Shown piece after piece: positions 10,003-18,260 of a stretch of 64,000 nucleotides of DNA. The stretch is from the NCBI RefSeq assembly GCF_023204835.1, contig NZ_CP096270.1, forward strand, positions 186,001-250,000. The letters are read 5' to 3'. The notes below the pieces were generated by a model. That model was given only the letters and a program-made list of their open reading frames with translations. It had not been told where the DNA came from and did no database searches. This DNA is from Salinarchaeum laminariae (GTDB lineage Archaea > Halobacteriota > Halobacteria > Halobacteriales > Salinarchaeaceae). Positions within the stretch are counted from its first letter, which is position 1, and each line of letters opens with the position of its first letter. The translations under genes were made by a program, and so were the position numbers.

Positions 10003-10539
10003 ATGACGCAACCGAGATCCGACCGGGCGTTCGAGGCGACCATCGACTGGGAGCAGTACTGGGCGGACGCAGACGAGCGCGACCGAGCCGACGCGAGTCC
10101 GAGTAAGACGCTGCTGCTGAAACCGTTGCTCGCGTTTCTGGAGGACCGGAGCGGCGTCGAATCACTGGCAGACGTCGGCTGTGGCACGGGGACCGTCCCC
10201 TTTGCAGTTGCCGAGCGCCACCCGGACGTGAGCGTCGGCGGCTACGACGCCGTCGCGCCGGGCGGCAACCTCCTTCTCACGTACCACAACGCGCTGGCCC
10301 AGGCCCACTTCCGGCAGATCGCCGCAGATCCACACGAACACCTCGACGATGACTCGCCGTGGGACCCAGAGCGATTCGCCGACCGGTTCGAGGCCGTGCT
10401 CGACGGCGAAAGCCTGCTCTCACACGAGCGAATCCACGACGTGCTGGGCACCTGGCCCCGGAGCGTCTGGTCGGTGGCGGGCGAGGACGATCGGTATCCT
10501 GCGTGGCGGCACAACCCGTTCGCGTACGTTCCGAAGTGA
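10003..10539 (+). CDS. Class I SAM methyltransferase, internally deleted
   Basis: The 178-residue frame begins at ATG 10003. Residues 54-83 hold the SAM-binding motif I (LADVGCGTGTVPFAVAE) and the next strand ending at GGYDA. The frame then jumps directly to VAPGGNLLLTYHN, which in class I methyltransferases lies after strand 4. The segment that completes SAM binding and carries strands 3 and 4 (about 45-60 residues) is missing without a frameshift. The C-terminal part (FADRFEAVLDGESLLSHERIHD ... WRHNPFAYVPK) looks intact and well conserved. It is probably an inactive remnant, or a non-enzymatic derivative. Confidence 0.7.
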   Translation: MTQPRSDRAFEATIDWEQYWADADERDRADASPSKTLLLKPLLAFLEDRSGVESLADVGCGTGTVPFAVAERHPDVSVGGYDAVAPGGNLLLTYHNALAQAHFRQIAADPHEHLDDDSPWDPERFADRFEAVLDGESLLSHERIHDVLGTWPRSVWSVAGEDDRYPAWRHNPFAYVPK

Positions 10540-10598
10540 ACAACATCGGGCGCTGAGCGCCACACGAATCCAGTGGAATCTCGGAAATTCCTGCGACA

Positions 10599-10604
10599 TT
10601 TATC
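10599..10604 (+). promoter_or_regulatory. TATA element of lpdA
   Basis: TTTATC at 10599-10604 lies about 30 bp before ATG 10632, placing the transcript start within a few bases of the start codon. Confidence 0.5.
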
Positions 10605-10631
10605 ACGACGGGCGCCCTCGGTTGGAGTAAC

Positions 10632-12158
10632 ATGGTCGTCGGCGACGTCTCCACAGGCACGGACGTACTGGTCATTGGCGGCGGGCCCGCGGGCTACACC
10701 GCGGCGATCCGCGCGGGACAGCTCGATCTCGACGTGACGCTCGTCGAGAAGGAAGCCTACGGTGGCACCTGTCTGAACCACGGCTGCATCCCCTCGAAGG
10801 CGCTCATCACCGCGACGGATCTCGCCGAGCGCGCGGGCGACGCCGAGCACATGGGGATCCACGCCGATCCCGCGGTCGATCTCGGTGCGATGACCGAGTG
10901 GAAGGACGGCGTCGTCGATCAGCTGACCAGCGGCGTCGAGAAGCTCTGCAAGGCTAACGGCGTGAACCTGATCGAGGGGACCGCGACGTTCGCCGGCGAG
11001 GGCCGCGCTCGCGTCGCCCACGGCGGCGAGGGGCAGGGCTCGGAGACGATCGATTTCGAGCACGCGATCGTCGCGACCGGCTCGCGTGCGATGTCGCTGC
11101 CAGGGTTCGACTTCGCCGACGAGCCGATCCTCGACGCCCGGCAGGCGCTGGCGCTCGAGGAGGTGCCCGACTCGATGCTGGTGGTCGGCGCGGGCTACAT
11201 CGGCATGGAGCTCGCAGGCGTGTTCGCGAAGCTCGGCACCGACGTGACGATCATCGAGCTGCTGGACTCGGCGTTGCCAGCCTACGACGACGAACTCGCT
11301 CGGCCAGTGAAGAAGCGTCTCGAGTCCCACGGAGTGGAGTTCCACTTCGGCGTCGGCGCAGAGGAGTGGACCGACAACGGCGACGGCACCGTGACCGTCA
11401 CCGCGGCGGCGATGGACGGCGGCGGACCGGCTGCCAACGGCGAGACGCCCGAGGACGGCGGGACGGCCACTGACGGAGGCGAAGCGGCCGAAGCGGGCGA
11501 GGCAGCCGACGAGGCCACCGAATCCGAACAGTTCGTCGCCGAAACCGTCCTCGTCGCGATCGGCCGGGAGCCGGTCACCGACACGCTCGATCTCGACGCG
11601 ATCGGCCTCGAACCCACCGAGCAGGGCGTCCTCGAGACCGACCATCGGGCCGAGACGGCCGTCGACGACGTCTACGCCGTCGGCGACGTCGCCGGCGAGC
11701 CGATGCTCGCACACAAGGGCTCCGCGGAGGGGAAAGTCGCTGCCGAGGTGATCGCCGGCGAGCCCGCGGCGCTCGACCACCAGGCGATCCCCGCAGCGGT
11801 GTTCACCGAGCCCGAAATCGCGACCGTCGGACTCACCGAGGAGGAGGCCGTCGAGGAGGGGTTCGACCCCGTCGTCGGCGAGTTTCCCTTCGGCGCGTCC
11901 GGCCGGGCGCTGACTGCCGACGAGACCGACGGGTTCGTCCGCGTCGTGGCCGACGCCGAGACCGAGTTCCTGCTCGGCGGGCAGATCGTCGGCCCCGACG
12001 CCTCCGAACTCGTCGCCGAGATCGCGCTCGGAATCGAGCTCGGCGCCCGGCTTGAGGACGTCGCGTCGACGATCCACACGCATCCGACGCTCGCGGAAGC
12101 GGTGATGGAGGCCTGCGAGAACGCTCGTGGGGAAGCCATTCACACTCTGAATCGGTAG
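10632..12158 (+). CDS. lpdA: Dihydrolipoyl dehydrogenase (E3)
   Basis: E3 is a flavoprotein that reoxidises dihydrolipoamide with NAD+, serving the PdhABC complex and possibly the glycine cleavage system. The protein has 508 residues. FAD binding is shown by VLVIGGGPAGYTAAIRAG, the redox disulfide by GGTCLNHGCIPSK, NAD binding by VVGAGYIGMELAGVFAKLG, and the second FAD contact by VYAVGDVAGEPMLAH. The C-terminal dimer domain has the catalytic His-Glu pair in TIHTHPTLAEAV. An acidic, Gly/Ala-rich insert (about residues 258-300) sits between NAD-domain strands. It has its own TATA element and is separated from pdhC by five genes. Confidence 0.95.
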   Translation: MVVGDVSTGTDVLVIGGGPAGYTAAIRAGQLDLDVTLVEKEAYGGTCLNHGCIPSKALITATDLAERAGDAEHMGIHADPAVDLGAMTEWKDGVVDQLTSGVEKLCKANGVNLIEGTATFAGEGRARVAHGGEGQGSETIDFEHAIVATGSRAMSLPGFDFADEPILDARQALALEEVPDSMLVVGAGYIGMELAGVFAKLGTDVTIIELLDSALPAYDDELARPVKKRLESHGVEFHFGVGAEEWTDNGDGTVTVTAAAMDGGGPAANGETPEDGGTATDGGEAAEAGEAADEATESEQFVAETVLVAIGREPVTDTLDLDAIGLEPTEQGVLETDHRAETAVDDVYAVGDVAGEPMLAHKGSAEGKVAAEVIAGEPAALDHQAIPAAVFTEPEIATVGLTEEEAVEEGFDPVVGEFPFGASGRALTADETDGFVRVVADAETEFLLGGQIVGPDASELVAEIALGIELGARLEDVASTIHTHPTLAEAVMEACENARGEAIHTLNR

Positions 12159-12183
12159 GCGAGGGAGCAGAAGCTAGCGGCAG

Positions 12184-12274
12184 AAACAGCCATTGGAGGG
12201 AGGAGCAGCAACCGGATGATGAGCAGCAATCGGTGGAAGGGCAGCAACCGGAGGTAGGGCAGCGATCGGTGGAA
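12184..12274. repeat. Degenerate 18-bp tandem repeat between convergent genes
   Basis: Four adjacent units of 17-19 bp (12203-12220, 12221-12239, 12240-12257, 12258-12274) follow the pattern GAGCAGCAACCGGWGGWAG, with a more worn fifth unit from about 12184. They fill the gap between the stops of lpdA and the CinA-type gene. No terminator-like T-run is obvious. Confidence 0.75.
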
Positions 12275-12275
12275 A

Positions 12276-12968
12276 TTACTCTTCGAGAAGGTCGACGCGC
12301 TCGCGGAGCCACGCCGCCGCAGCGTCCACGGCGTCGCGATCGGTGCCGGACAGCTTCACCCGGACGTGGTCACCGGGGTAGCTCCCCACCGCCACGTCGA
12401 AGCGCTCCCTGAGGTCGTCGAACCGATCGACGAGGTGGCTCTCGGGCTCGTCGACGGCGATCTGGCGAACGTACCGCTGTGGCCCACTGAAATTCTCGGC
12501 GACGTCCGCGAACATCGCTTTCATCTCCGTCGGAACCCCGGGGAGGACGTAGACGTTCTCGAGGACACAGCCCGGGGCGACGCCGACCTCGTTGTGCAGC
12601 GGGTCGGCACCGCGCGGAATCGCGGTGGTGCCGGGGTCGAGGTCAGCAGCCGCGTAGCCGCTGTGCTCGACGAGCCAGTCCTCGGCCGCCTGGTCGTGGG
12701 CGACCTCACGGCCGAAGGCCGCGGCGACAGACTCCATCGTCAGATCGTCGTGCGTCGGGCCGAGCCCGCCGGTTATGACGACCGCGTCGTACTCGGCGCG
12801 GTACTCGTTGACCACGCGGGCGATGTCACCGACGACGTCGGGGAGAGTGATGACCCGACGGACGTCCACGCCGCGGTCGGTCAGCTCGCCGCAGAGCCAG
12901 GTGGCGTTCGTGTTCGCCGTATCGCCGGCGAGCAACTCGTCGCCGACGGTGACCACTGCGACGTTCAT
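12276..12968 (-). CDS. CinA-type molybdopterin-binding domain protein
   Basis: The start is ATG 12968 (MNVAVVTVGDELLAG), giving 230 residues; an upstream in-frame extension is low quality. The sequence matches the MoCF/CinA N-terminal domain: VGDELLAGDTANTNATWL, VVITGGLGPTHDD, and VLPGVPTEMKAMF. Bacterial CinA carries a second nicotinamide-nucleotide amidase domain, which is absent here, as in other archaeal versions. In some organisms this domain hydrolyses ADP-ribose, but the role of the archaeal stand-alone form is not settled. It faces lpdA. Confidence 0.88.
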   Translation of the reverse strand: MNVAVVTVGDELLAGDTANTNATWLCGELTDRGVDVRRVITLPDVVGDIARVVNEYRAEYDAVVITGGLGPTHDDLTMESVAAAFGREVAHDQAAEDWLVEHSGYAAADLDPGTTAIPRGADPLHNEVGVAPGCVLENVYVLPGVPTEMKAMFADVAENFSGPQRYVRQIAVDEPESHLVDRFDDLRERFDVAVGSYPGDHVRVKLSGTDRDAVDAAAAWLRERVDLLEE

Positions 12969-13032
12969 GCATGCTCTTGCGCTGGCGGGGGCAAAAGGGT
13001 CGCGGGATCCGGTACCCGCTGACCGCGTTCCG

Positions 13033-13848
13033 CTATCCCATCCCCGGCGGGGGACGGTTATCGTCGTCATCGTCGTCGCGATCCAGATTCAGCCCCTGGG
13101 CGGCGCGCCAGGCCTGAATCTCGCGGATCTTGCGTCTGTAGTAGACGAAGACCCCGGCGCCAGCGACGGAAAGCACTCCGGCGAGTCCATAGAAGAGGAA
13201 GAAGTCCCGGTCACGGTAGAACCGGACGAGGATCGTCTGGTCACCGTTGACGCCTTCCCACCGGAGCACGGTGTGTCCGTCGACGGTGCTCGTACTGTAG
13301 CTGCGCGGCGAGACGTCCGAGAGGAAGAGGTCGCCGACGCTGTGGTCCGTCGGGAGCGTGACGGTGTAGTTGCCGCCCGTGAACGCGGGGAGGTGTAGCT
13401 CCTTGTTTCGGCGATCGCCAGTGAACGCGAAGCGGCCCGGCCCCTCCGGCAGCCTGACGCGCGTGCGGCGGGCGTTCTGATCGACGTCGACCGCTTGCGG
13501 CCCGACGATGGTGCCGTTAGGATACTGGTATTTGACCGCGCGGATGTCGATGGAGTGCGGTCGGGTGAACCCCCGTTCGGAGAGCGTGAACTGCGTCTCG
13601 TTGCCGGTGTAGATCGCCCGGTAGTTGTCGGTGGCGAAGAAGCCGGCCTGCTTGATCTCGATTTGTACCGTGACGTTCGAGGGCCACTCCTCGATCGTGG
13701 CGTCCTGGTCCCACTGGTACGTGTTGTTCTGAGCGAGTTCGTCCTGGGAGATTCCGGAGCCGAACTGCCCGATACAGCCCGTGAGCGCGATCAGCCCCAG
13801 CAGGGCCAGGAGCACGAGGACGCGGCGAGTCGAGCTGTTCGAGGTCAT
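13033..13848 (-). CDS. DUF5803-like membrane-anchored lipoprotein
   Basis: A 271-residue exported protein. Residues 8-25 form a signal with lipobox LTGC (Cys25), followed by a large extracytoplasmic beta-rich region (TVQIEIKQAGFFATDNYRAIY, then GGNYTVTLPTD) and a C-terminal transmembrane helix (FYGLAGVLSVAGAGVFVYY). The tail RRKIREIQAWRAAQGLN and an aspartate run would be cytoplasmic. It resembles the haloarchaeal family DUF5803, by memory of its architecture. It ends a leftward block with TFE and DUF2110 (2 bp after DUF2110). No function is known. Confidence 0.7.
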   Translation of the reverse strand: MTSNSSTRRVLVLLALLGLIALTGCIGQFGSGISQDELAQNNTYQWDQDATIEEWPSNVTVQIEIKQAGFFATDNYRAIYTGNETQFTLSERGFTRPHSIDIRAVKYQYPNGTIVGPQAVDVDQNARRTRVRLPEGPGRFAFTGDRRNKELHLPAFTGGNYTVTLPTDHSVGDLFLSDVSPRSYSTSTVDGHTVLRWEGVNGDQTILVRFYRDRDFFLFYGLAGVLSVAGAGVFVYYRRKIREIQAWRAAQGLNLDRDDDDDDNRPPPGMG

Positions 13849-13850
13849 CC

Positions 13851-14582
13851 TTACACGACGGCGCGAAGCTGTGCCGGCAGATACTCGCCGATCGAGGCGA
13901 TCAGCCCCGGCGGGTCCGTTCCGTCCTTGCAGACGATCGACTGCTCTAGCATCCCGAGGCGCTCGACGGTCACGATGTCCTGTGCGTGTCCGGCGCGGTT
14001 GACCGTCGCGCGGACCTCCGAGCGCGTCGCGCTGTTGACGGTTACGCGCCCGGATCCACGCTGCCAGTCGTAGAGACGGTCGCGCTCGGAATCGGCGAGG
14101 TCTGCGACGATCTGACCATCGCGATCGTCGGCGTCCGCATCGGACTCTGGCACCACAAACTCCATTGCGAGATGCTGGACGAGGCCGAACCGCTCGACGA
14201 TCTGCTCGGGGTTCCCGGGGCCGAGGTCGATGCCATCTGGCGGGATCCGCACTGGCTGTCCGGCGTCGAGGACGAACCCGCCCTCGTCCCAGGATTCGAG
14301 CGTGCCGACGTAGGTTTCGCCAGGCTCGAACGTGCCAGGGCCGCCGTCTCCGTCCGTCGCGACCGGAATCTCGCCGAACTCCTCGGCGAGCAGGTTCCGC
14401 GCGACGACCTCGTCCTCGCCGTCGAGCGTGACGACGGGGAAGTCGTCCTCGCGAAGCTCGATCTCGACGTCGACGTCGAGATCGCTCAGTCGGTCGCCGA
14501 GTAGCCCCCTGAGACTGCGCAGCGTTCGCTCCCGGGCGTCACCGGCGACGTAGCACTTGCGGGCCAGGACCACCGCCGCCAT
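13851..14582 (-). CDS. DUF2110 family protein
   Basis: A 243-residue archaeal protein of unknown function. It begins MAAVVLARKCYVAGDARERTL. It contains acidic segments and a C-terminal stretch with a small-domain look (GSGRVTVNSATRSEVRATVN). Its start codon overlaps the TFE stop by one base (TAATG), so it is probably co-translated with TFE, a conserved archaeal neighbourhood as far as I recall. The coupling suggests a link to transcription or RNA, but nothing in the sequence proves it. Confidence 0.8.
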   Translation of the reverse strand: MAAVVLARKCYVAGDARERTLRSLRGLLGDRLSDLDVDVEIELREDDFPVVTLDGEDEVVARNLLAEEFGEIPVATDGDGGPGTFEPGETYVGTLESWDEGGFVLDAGQPVRIPPDGIDLGPGNPEQIVERFGLVQHLAMEFVVPESDADADDRDGQIVADLADSERDRLYDWQRGSGRVTVNSATRSEVRATVNRAGHAQDIVTVERLGMLEQSIVCKDGTDPPGLIASIGEYLPAQLRAVV

Positions 14583-15109
14583 TATGCGTCCGAACCCTCG
14601 ATGTGGAGCTCGTCACGGAGCGACGCGATCCGCTCGTGCATCGCCTGGATCAGGAGGTCATTGTCCATCGTCTCCAGCGGGGAGCCACACTCCGGACACT
14701 CGAAGCCAAACTCCATCGCCTCGCCGAACTCGAAGCGGATCGAACAGACCTCACACAGGTAGAACTCGTGGTTGCGCTCGTACTCCTCGCGCTCATCGAG
14801 CACGTCGTGGAGTCGGTAGAGCTCCTCCTCGAGGTTCTCCGGGATGTTGTCGTACTGGAACGTCCAGAGGTAGGTCAGCCAGCCGGAGTCCTCGTCGCGG
14901 AGCCGACGGTACGTCGCGAGGTCGTTCTCGTAGAGAATGAACAGCGCGCGGCGGACGTCGTTGAGCTCCATGTCCAGCTCCTCGGCGAGCTCCTCGTCGG
15001 TCACCTCGCCGTCGGGCGGTGCCGCGGCGACGGGCATCCCCTTCGGACCGACCAGCTCGTGGAGGTACTTCTGGATCACCGGGTCCTCGAGTAGATCCTC
15101 AAAAGCCAT
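14582..15109 (-). CDS. tfe: Transcription initiation factor TFE (TFIIE alpha homologue)
   Basis: TFE helps open promoters with TBP, TFB and RNA polymerase. The chosen start at 15109 gives MAFEDLLEDPV and 175 residues; an upstream in-frame ATG would add 16 residues but would lie beyond the TATA element. The N-terminal winged helix contains VTDEELAEELDMELNDVRRALFIL split across helices. The C-terminal zinc ribbon has CEVC and CPEC. A leaderless transcript is likely, since GTTTAAAC at 15134-15141 is 25-32 bp before the ATG. Confidence 0.95.
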   Translation of the reverse strand: MAFEDLLEDPVIQKYLHELVGPKGMPVAAAPPDGEVTDEELAEELDMELNDVRRALFILYENDLATYRRLRDEDSGWLTYLWTFQYDNIPENLEEELYRLHDVLDEREEYERNHEFYLCEVCSIRFEFGEAMEFGFECPECGSPLETMDNDLLIQAMHERIASLRDELHIEGSDA

Positions 15110-15133
15110 TGGTCGATTTTGGGGGCGTGAGTC

Positions 15134-15141
15134 GTTTAAAC
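15134..15141 (-). promoter_or_regulatory. TATA element of tfe
   Basis: GTTTAAAC, a perfect 8-bp palindrome, reads on the minus strand 25-32 bp upstream of the tfe ATG at 15109. It decides the start choice. Confidence 0.55.
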
Positions 15142-15187
15142 CCACCGGAGCGGTCACGATGGCAGGGCCGCCGGCAGGCGAGTCTTC

Positions 15188-15736
15188 CTACGACTCCTCG
15201 TCCTCGAGCTCCTCGATGAGTTTTCCTTCGGCTTTCGGCACTACGGCACGCTCTGCGTCCGCCCACTCTCGGTCGAGCTCCCGGCCCTCGAACAGCCGAT
15301 CGAGAAACACCGCCAGCGCCGCGACCTCCGAATGGGGCTGGTTCGTCACGCCGAGATTCCAGTCGGCGTGTTCGTAGACGTCCCACTGGACTTTCTCAGC
15401 GCCGACGACGACCAGCAGCGGCTCCTCGCGATGGGCGCTACGAACGTCCTCTTCGACGGTCTGGACCGGCTCGCCGTACATCGTGAGGTGGGCGATCGAT
15501 CCCTCCCACTCCTCGAGGAGCGAGACCGTTCGCTCCGTCGACTCGACGGCGAAGGGACCGCCGAACCGGCCGGTAACGTCCGTCGCGGTGTCGTAGGCGT
15601 CGGTGGCATTGTCGGGGAGCAGAACGCGATCCGCGCCGAGCGCGCGAGCTGTCAGCGCAACGTGGGTCGTCATCCGGTCGTCTCGACCGGGGCGGTGGCC
15701 GAGTCGGAGCACCGCCACCTCTGGCTCGCCGTGCAT
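15188..15736 (-). CDS. trm56: tRNA (cytidine(56)-2'-O)-methyltransferase
   Basis: This SPOUT-family enzyme 2'-O-methylates C56 in the T-loop of archaeal tRNAs using SAM. The 182-residue protein begins MHGEPEVAVLRLGHRPGRDD, the family N-terminus, with RMTTHVALTARALGA next. The trefoil-knot part includes LLVVVGAEKVQWDVYEHADWNLGVTNQPH, of which GAEKV and NLGVTNQPHSEVAALAVFLD carry the SAM-binding loops. It lies upstream of tfe on the same strand with 78 bp between. Confidence 0.93.
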   Translation of the reverse strand: MHGEPEVAVLRLGHRPGRDDRMTTHVALTARALGADRVLLPDNATDAYDTATDVTGRFGGPFAVESTERTVSLLEEWEGSIAHLTMYGEPVQTVEEDVRSAHREEPLLVVVGAEKVQWDVYEHADWNLGVTNQPHSEVAALAVFLDRLFEGRELDREWADAERAVVPKAEGKLIEELEDEES

Positions 15737-15807
15737 GGCCGAAGCGAGGCGGTGAGGCGGGTTAGGTGGTTCGGAGTCACTCGGGCGGGCTCGATGGGCC
15801 CGTCGGA

Positions 15808-16710
15808 CTACTCCACTGGATATCGTTTCGTCACTTCCACCGTTGTGCCGTCGACGTCGTACTCGACCGAGCCGTCCGACTCCTGGGACTCGGTTTCGAC
15901 GTACGCGTCGAAAGGCGTCGTCTCGACGGCCCCCGCCGTCTCGAACTGGTAGTACTCGCGTCGAACGCTGCTTGACCCCTCGCGGTCCCTACTCTCACCC
16001 ATGAACACGATCCCATCGAGTTCGGTGAGCGCGTCGGGAAGATTCTCTGCAGGGACGTTCCGATACTCGCTGAGGAGTCGCTCCGCTCCCCTCGGCACCG
16101 CCTCGGCGAAGCTGAGGAACCCGTCCACGCGGTCGAAATGGCTCTCGAGGTCGCCGGTCGAGGTGCGAACCGCATCTCGCACAGTCTCCGGGTTCGGGGT
16201 CAGCGGGCTCCTCCTCAGCCCCGACCTGTTTGCCACGATCGTACCGTCCTGTACGGCCATCCACGGGCCTGCATCCGTGGGCATGATTTCGTACGATCCC
16301 AGAGTCCCGGCGTCTGCGTGCTCGGGGCGCCCAATGGCCTCGACGACCTCGTCCCGATCGACGTCACCCTGGTAGACGACGAAGTTCCGGTGATCGTCCC
16401 CTGCATTCGAACTGATCCAGAGTTGCGTCTCGAATCTCCGCAGCACGGCATCGTCGAGACCGAGCCGTCTGGCCCAGTCCAGTTGCCCAAGCGTCGTCTC
16501 CTCGAGGCTGGCGTGGCGAATCTCTCGAAGTCGATCGAGTGAGAGTTCGTGGACGCCGTAGCTGTACTGCTCGTGATCGTCCGGAACTGGAATCGCCCAC
16601 TCGCCGAGTTCACCCATGTCGCCACCGGTGCCGTCCGACAGTGACGAACATCCAGCGATCGTCGTCGCACACAGGGCGCCGACCCCGCGCAACAGTCGCC
16701 TTCGCTCCAT
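15808..16710 (-). CDS. Haloarchaeal lipoprotein, unknown function
   Basis: A 300-residue exported protein with signal MERRRLLRGVGALCATTIAGC; Arg pair near residue 3-5 and lipobox IAGC suggest Tat export and a lipid anchor at Cys21. The rest is soluble, with motifs such as WISSNAGDDHRNFVVYQGDVD and EVVEAIGRPEHADAGTLGSYEI. The overall plan (surrogate D-V-D strand, then a check of R or E residues) resembles the longer lipoprotein at 19729-21075, which has a similar GDLDIDRATEQLRSGTDG stretch, so the two may be distant relatives. No known function. Confidence 0.75.
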   Translation of the reverse strand: MERRRLLRGVGALCATTIAGCSSLSDGTGGDMGELGEWAIPVPDDHEQYSYGVHELSLDRLREIRHASLEETTLGQLDWARRLGLDDAVLRRFETQLWISSNAGDDHRNFVVYQGDVDRDEVVEAIGRPEHADAGTLGSYEIMPTDAGPWMAVQDGTIVANRSGLRRSPLTPNPETVRDAVRTSTGDLESHFDRVDGFLSFAEAVPRGAERLLSEYRNVPAENLPDALTELDGIVFMGESRDREGSSSVRREYYQFETAGAVETTPFDAYVETESQESDGSVEYDVDGTTVEVTKRYPVE

Positions 16711-16730
16711 ATCTCCGCGAAGATACCTTC

Positions 16731-16740
16731 GGATTATATT
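16731..16740 (-). promoter_or_regulatory. TATA element of the 15808-16710 lipoprotein gene
   Basis: AATATAATCC on the minus strand lies 21-30 bp before the ATG at 16710 in an unusually AT-rich stretch (16725-16780). Confidence 0.5.
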
Positions 16741-16931
16741 CCCTTCGTAACCGCATCAATAAATAGTATTACACGAATTGACTCCGCATCCGACGCGGTG
16801 CCGGTTCGTGAGTCGTGACGTCCTGGTGCCGTCAGCGCCGATCGGCTCTCCATTCCCTCCGGTGCTCACCATCCGCCGACTGTCCGGCCAGAATCCAAAA
16901 GACGAAGCCGTCGCTTGCCGTTACAACGGCC

Positions 16932-17660
16932 ATGCCACGAACTGCGGTCGTCACTGGCGCGTCGTCGGGCATCGGCGAAGCGACCGCCCACGAACTGGCC
17001 GACGAAGGGCTGGATATCGCACTGGCGGCCAGACGCGAGGAGCGCCTCGAATCGATCGCCGGCGACCTCGAGGAGGAGTACGGCGTCGACGCCGTCGCCG
17101 TTCCCACGGACGTGCGCGACGAAGCCGCCGTCGACGCACTGATCGAGGCCACCGTCGAGCGCTTCGGCGGACTGGACGTCCTCGTCAACAACGCCGGGCT
17201 GGCACGGGGCGGCGAGGTGGCCGAGTTGGAGACCGAACAGTACCGCACGATGACCGAGACCAACGAAGACGGCGTGTTTTTCGCCACGCGCGCCGCGCTC
17301 CCACATCTCGTCGAGAGCGAGGGGCATCTGGTCTTCGTGGGGAGCTTCGCCGGACAGTACCCTCGGCCGTTCAACCCGGTCTACGCCGCGACGAAGTGGT
17401 GGGTCCGCGGATTCGCCCACAGCGTCGGCGCACAGGTCGGCGATCAGGGCGTCGCCGTCTCCGTCGTGAATCCCTCGGAGGTCCGCACCGAGTTCGGCGG
17501 CGCCGAGGGAGCGTCCTTCGCGGAGCGGTTCGAGCGGGGGAGCGTCACAGAACCGATCGAGATAGCGGAGGCCATTCGGTTCGCCGCGACCCGTGAACGC
17601 TCGGGCGTCTCCGAGATCGATCTTTTCCGACGCGACAAGTTCGCCGATACGATGAACTAA
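16932..17660 (+). CDS. Short-chain dehydrogenase/reductase (SDR)
   Basis: A 242-residue NAD(P)-dependent oxidoreductase. The start is ATG 16932 (MPRTAVVTGASSGIGEATA); longer frames upstream are not credible. The classical SDR features are all present: the nucleotide motif TGASSGIG, the NNAG motif in VLVNNAGLARGG, and Tyr-x-x-x-Lys in PVYAATKWW, with the catalytic Ser in VFVGSFAGQY. RR in AARREERLES after the second strand suggests NADP(H). The substrate cannot be told. Confidence 0.92.
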   Translation: MPRTAVVTGASSGIGEATAHELADEGLDIALAARREERLESIAGDLEEEYGVDAVAVPTDVRDEAAVDALIEATVERFGGLDVLVNNAGLARGGEVAELETEQYRTMTETNEDGVFFATRAALPHLVESEGHLVFVGSFAGQYPRPFNPVYAATKWWVRGFAHSVGAQVGDQGVAVSVVNPSEVRTEFGGAEGASFAERFERGSVTEPIEIAEAIRFAATRERSGVSEIDLFRRDKFADTMN

Positions 17661-17713
17661 ACGACGGCGGTCGACGCGAGGCGTTTTTGACCCCTCCCCT
17701 CCTCCACCTGTCC

Positions 17714-18001
17714 ATGACCGACCCGGTGCTCGACGAGCTGTTCGCGGTTATCGAGGATCGCAAGGCGGAGCTGCCCGAGGATTCCTACACGGCGTCGCTG
17801 TTCACCCACGAGAAGGGCCAGAACGCCGTACTCGAGAAGCTCGGCGAGGAGACGACGGAGCTGGTGCTCGCCGCGAAAGACGACGATACCGAGGAGATCG
17901 CACACGAGAGTGCAGATATCGTCTACCATCTGCTCGTGTTGCTCTCGATGCACGACATGGAGCTCGCGGATCTGCGGGCGGAGCTGGAGGAACGGCGGTA
18001 A
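17714..18001 (+). CDS. hisE: Phosphoribosyl-ATP pyrophosphatase
   Basis: HisE removes pyrophosphate from phosphoribosyl-ATP in the second step of histidine synthesis. The start is ATG 17714 (MTDPVLDELFAVIEDRK), giving 95 residues. The all-alpha MazG-like fold is shown by SYTASLFTHEKGQNAVLEKLGEE, split here as SYTASLF and EKLGEETTELVLAAKD, and by ESADIVYHLLVLL with its metal-binding Glu and Asp. No other his gene is nearby. Confidence 0.95.
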   Translation: MTDPVLDELFAVIEDRKAELPEDSYTASLFTHEKGQNAVLEKLGEETTELVLAAKDDDTEEIAHESADIVYHLLVLLSMHDMELADLRAELEERR

Positions 18002-18090
18002 TACCGCGCGCGACCGTCGACGACGGGACTGGAGACACGGCCCATCGACCCGACACCCTAATGTGTCGGCCAGCGAAACCACACGCCCGA

Positions 18091-18195
18091 GGGCCCGTAG
18101 CTTAGTCCGGTTATAGCGCCCGGCTCATATCGGCGTCGTCACTGGCGGCACCGTGGGACACCGGGTGGCCCTGGGTTCGAATCCCAGCGGGCCCA
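18091..18195 (+). tRNA. tRNA with CAU anticodon (probably elongator Met), with 30-nt intron
   Basis: Acceptor stem GGGCCCG (18091-18097) pairs with CGGGCCC (18188-18194), discriminator A at 18195, no encoded CCA. Anticodon stem CCCGG (18119-18123) pairs with CCGGG (18161-18165). The anticodon CAT is 18126-18128, and T-arm CTGGG-TTCGAAT-CCCAG spans 18171-18187. An intron of 30 nt (18130-18159) lies between positions 37 and 38. A canonical bulge-helix-bulge is visible: CTCA pairs with TGGG, bulges TAT and ACA flank it, and each is cut after its second base. The mature tRNA is 75 nt with loop CTCATAA. Intron-bearing CAU tRNAs in haloarchaea are usually elongator Met; Ile2 (agmatidine) is the alternative. 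Confidence 0.92.
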
Positions 18196-18260
18196 CTCCT
18201 CGTCGCTTCGCTCCTCGTCGTGTGCCCGCTGACCCTCGCGAATCCGGCGGATTCGATCGG

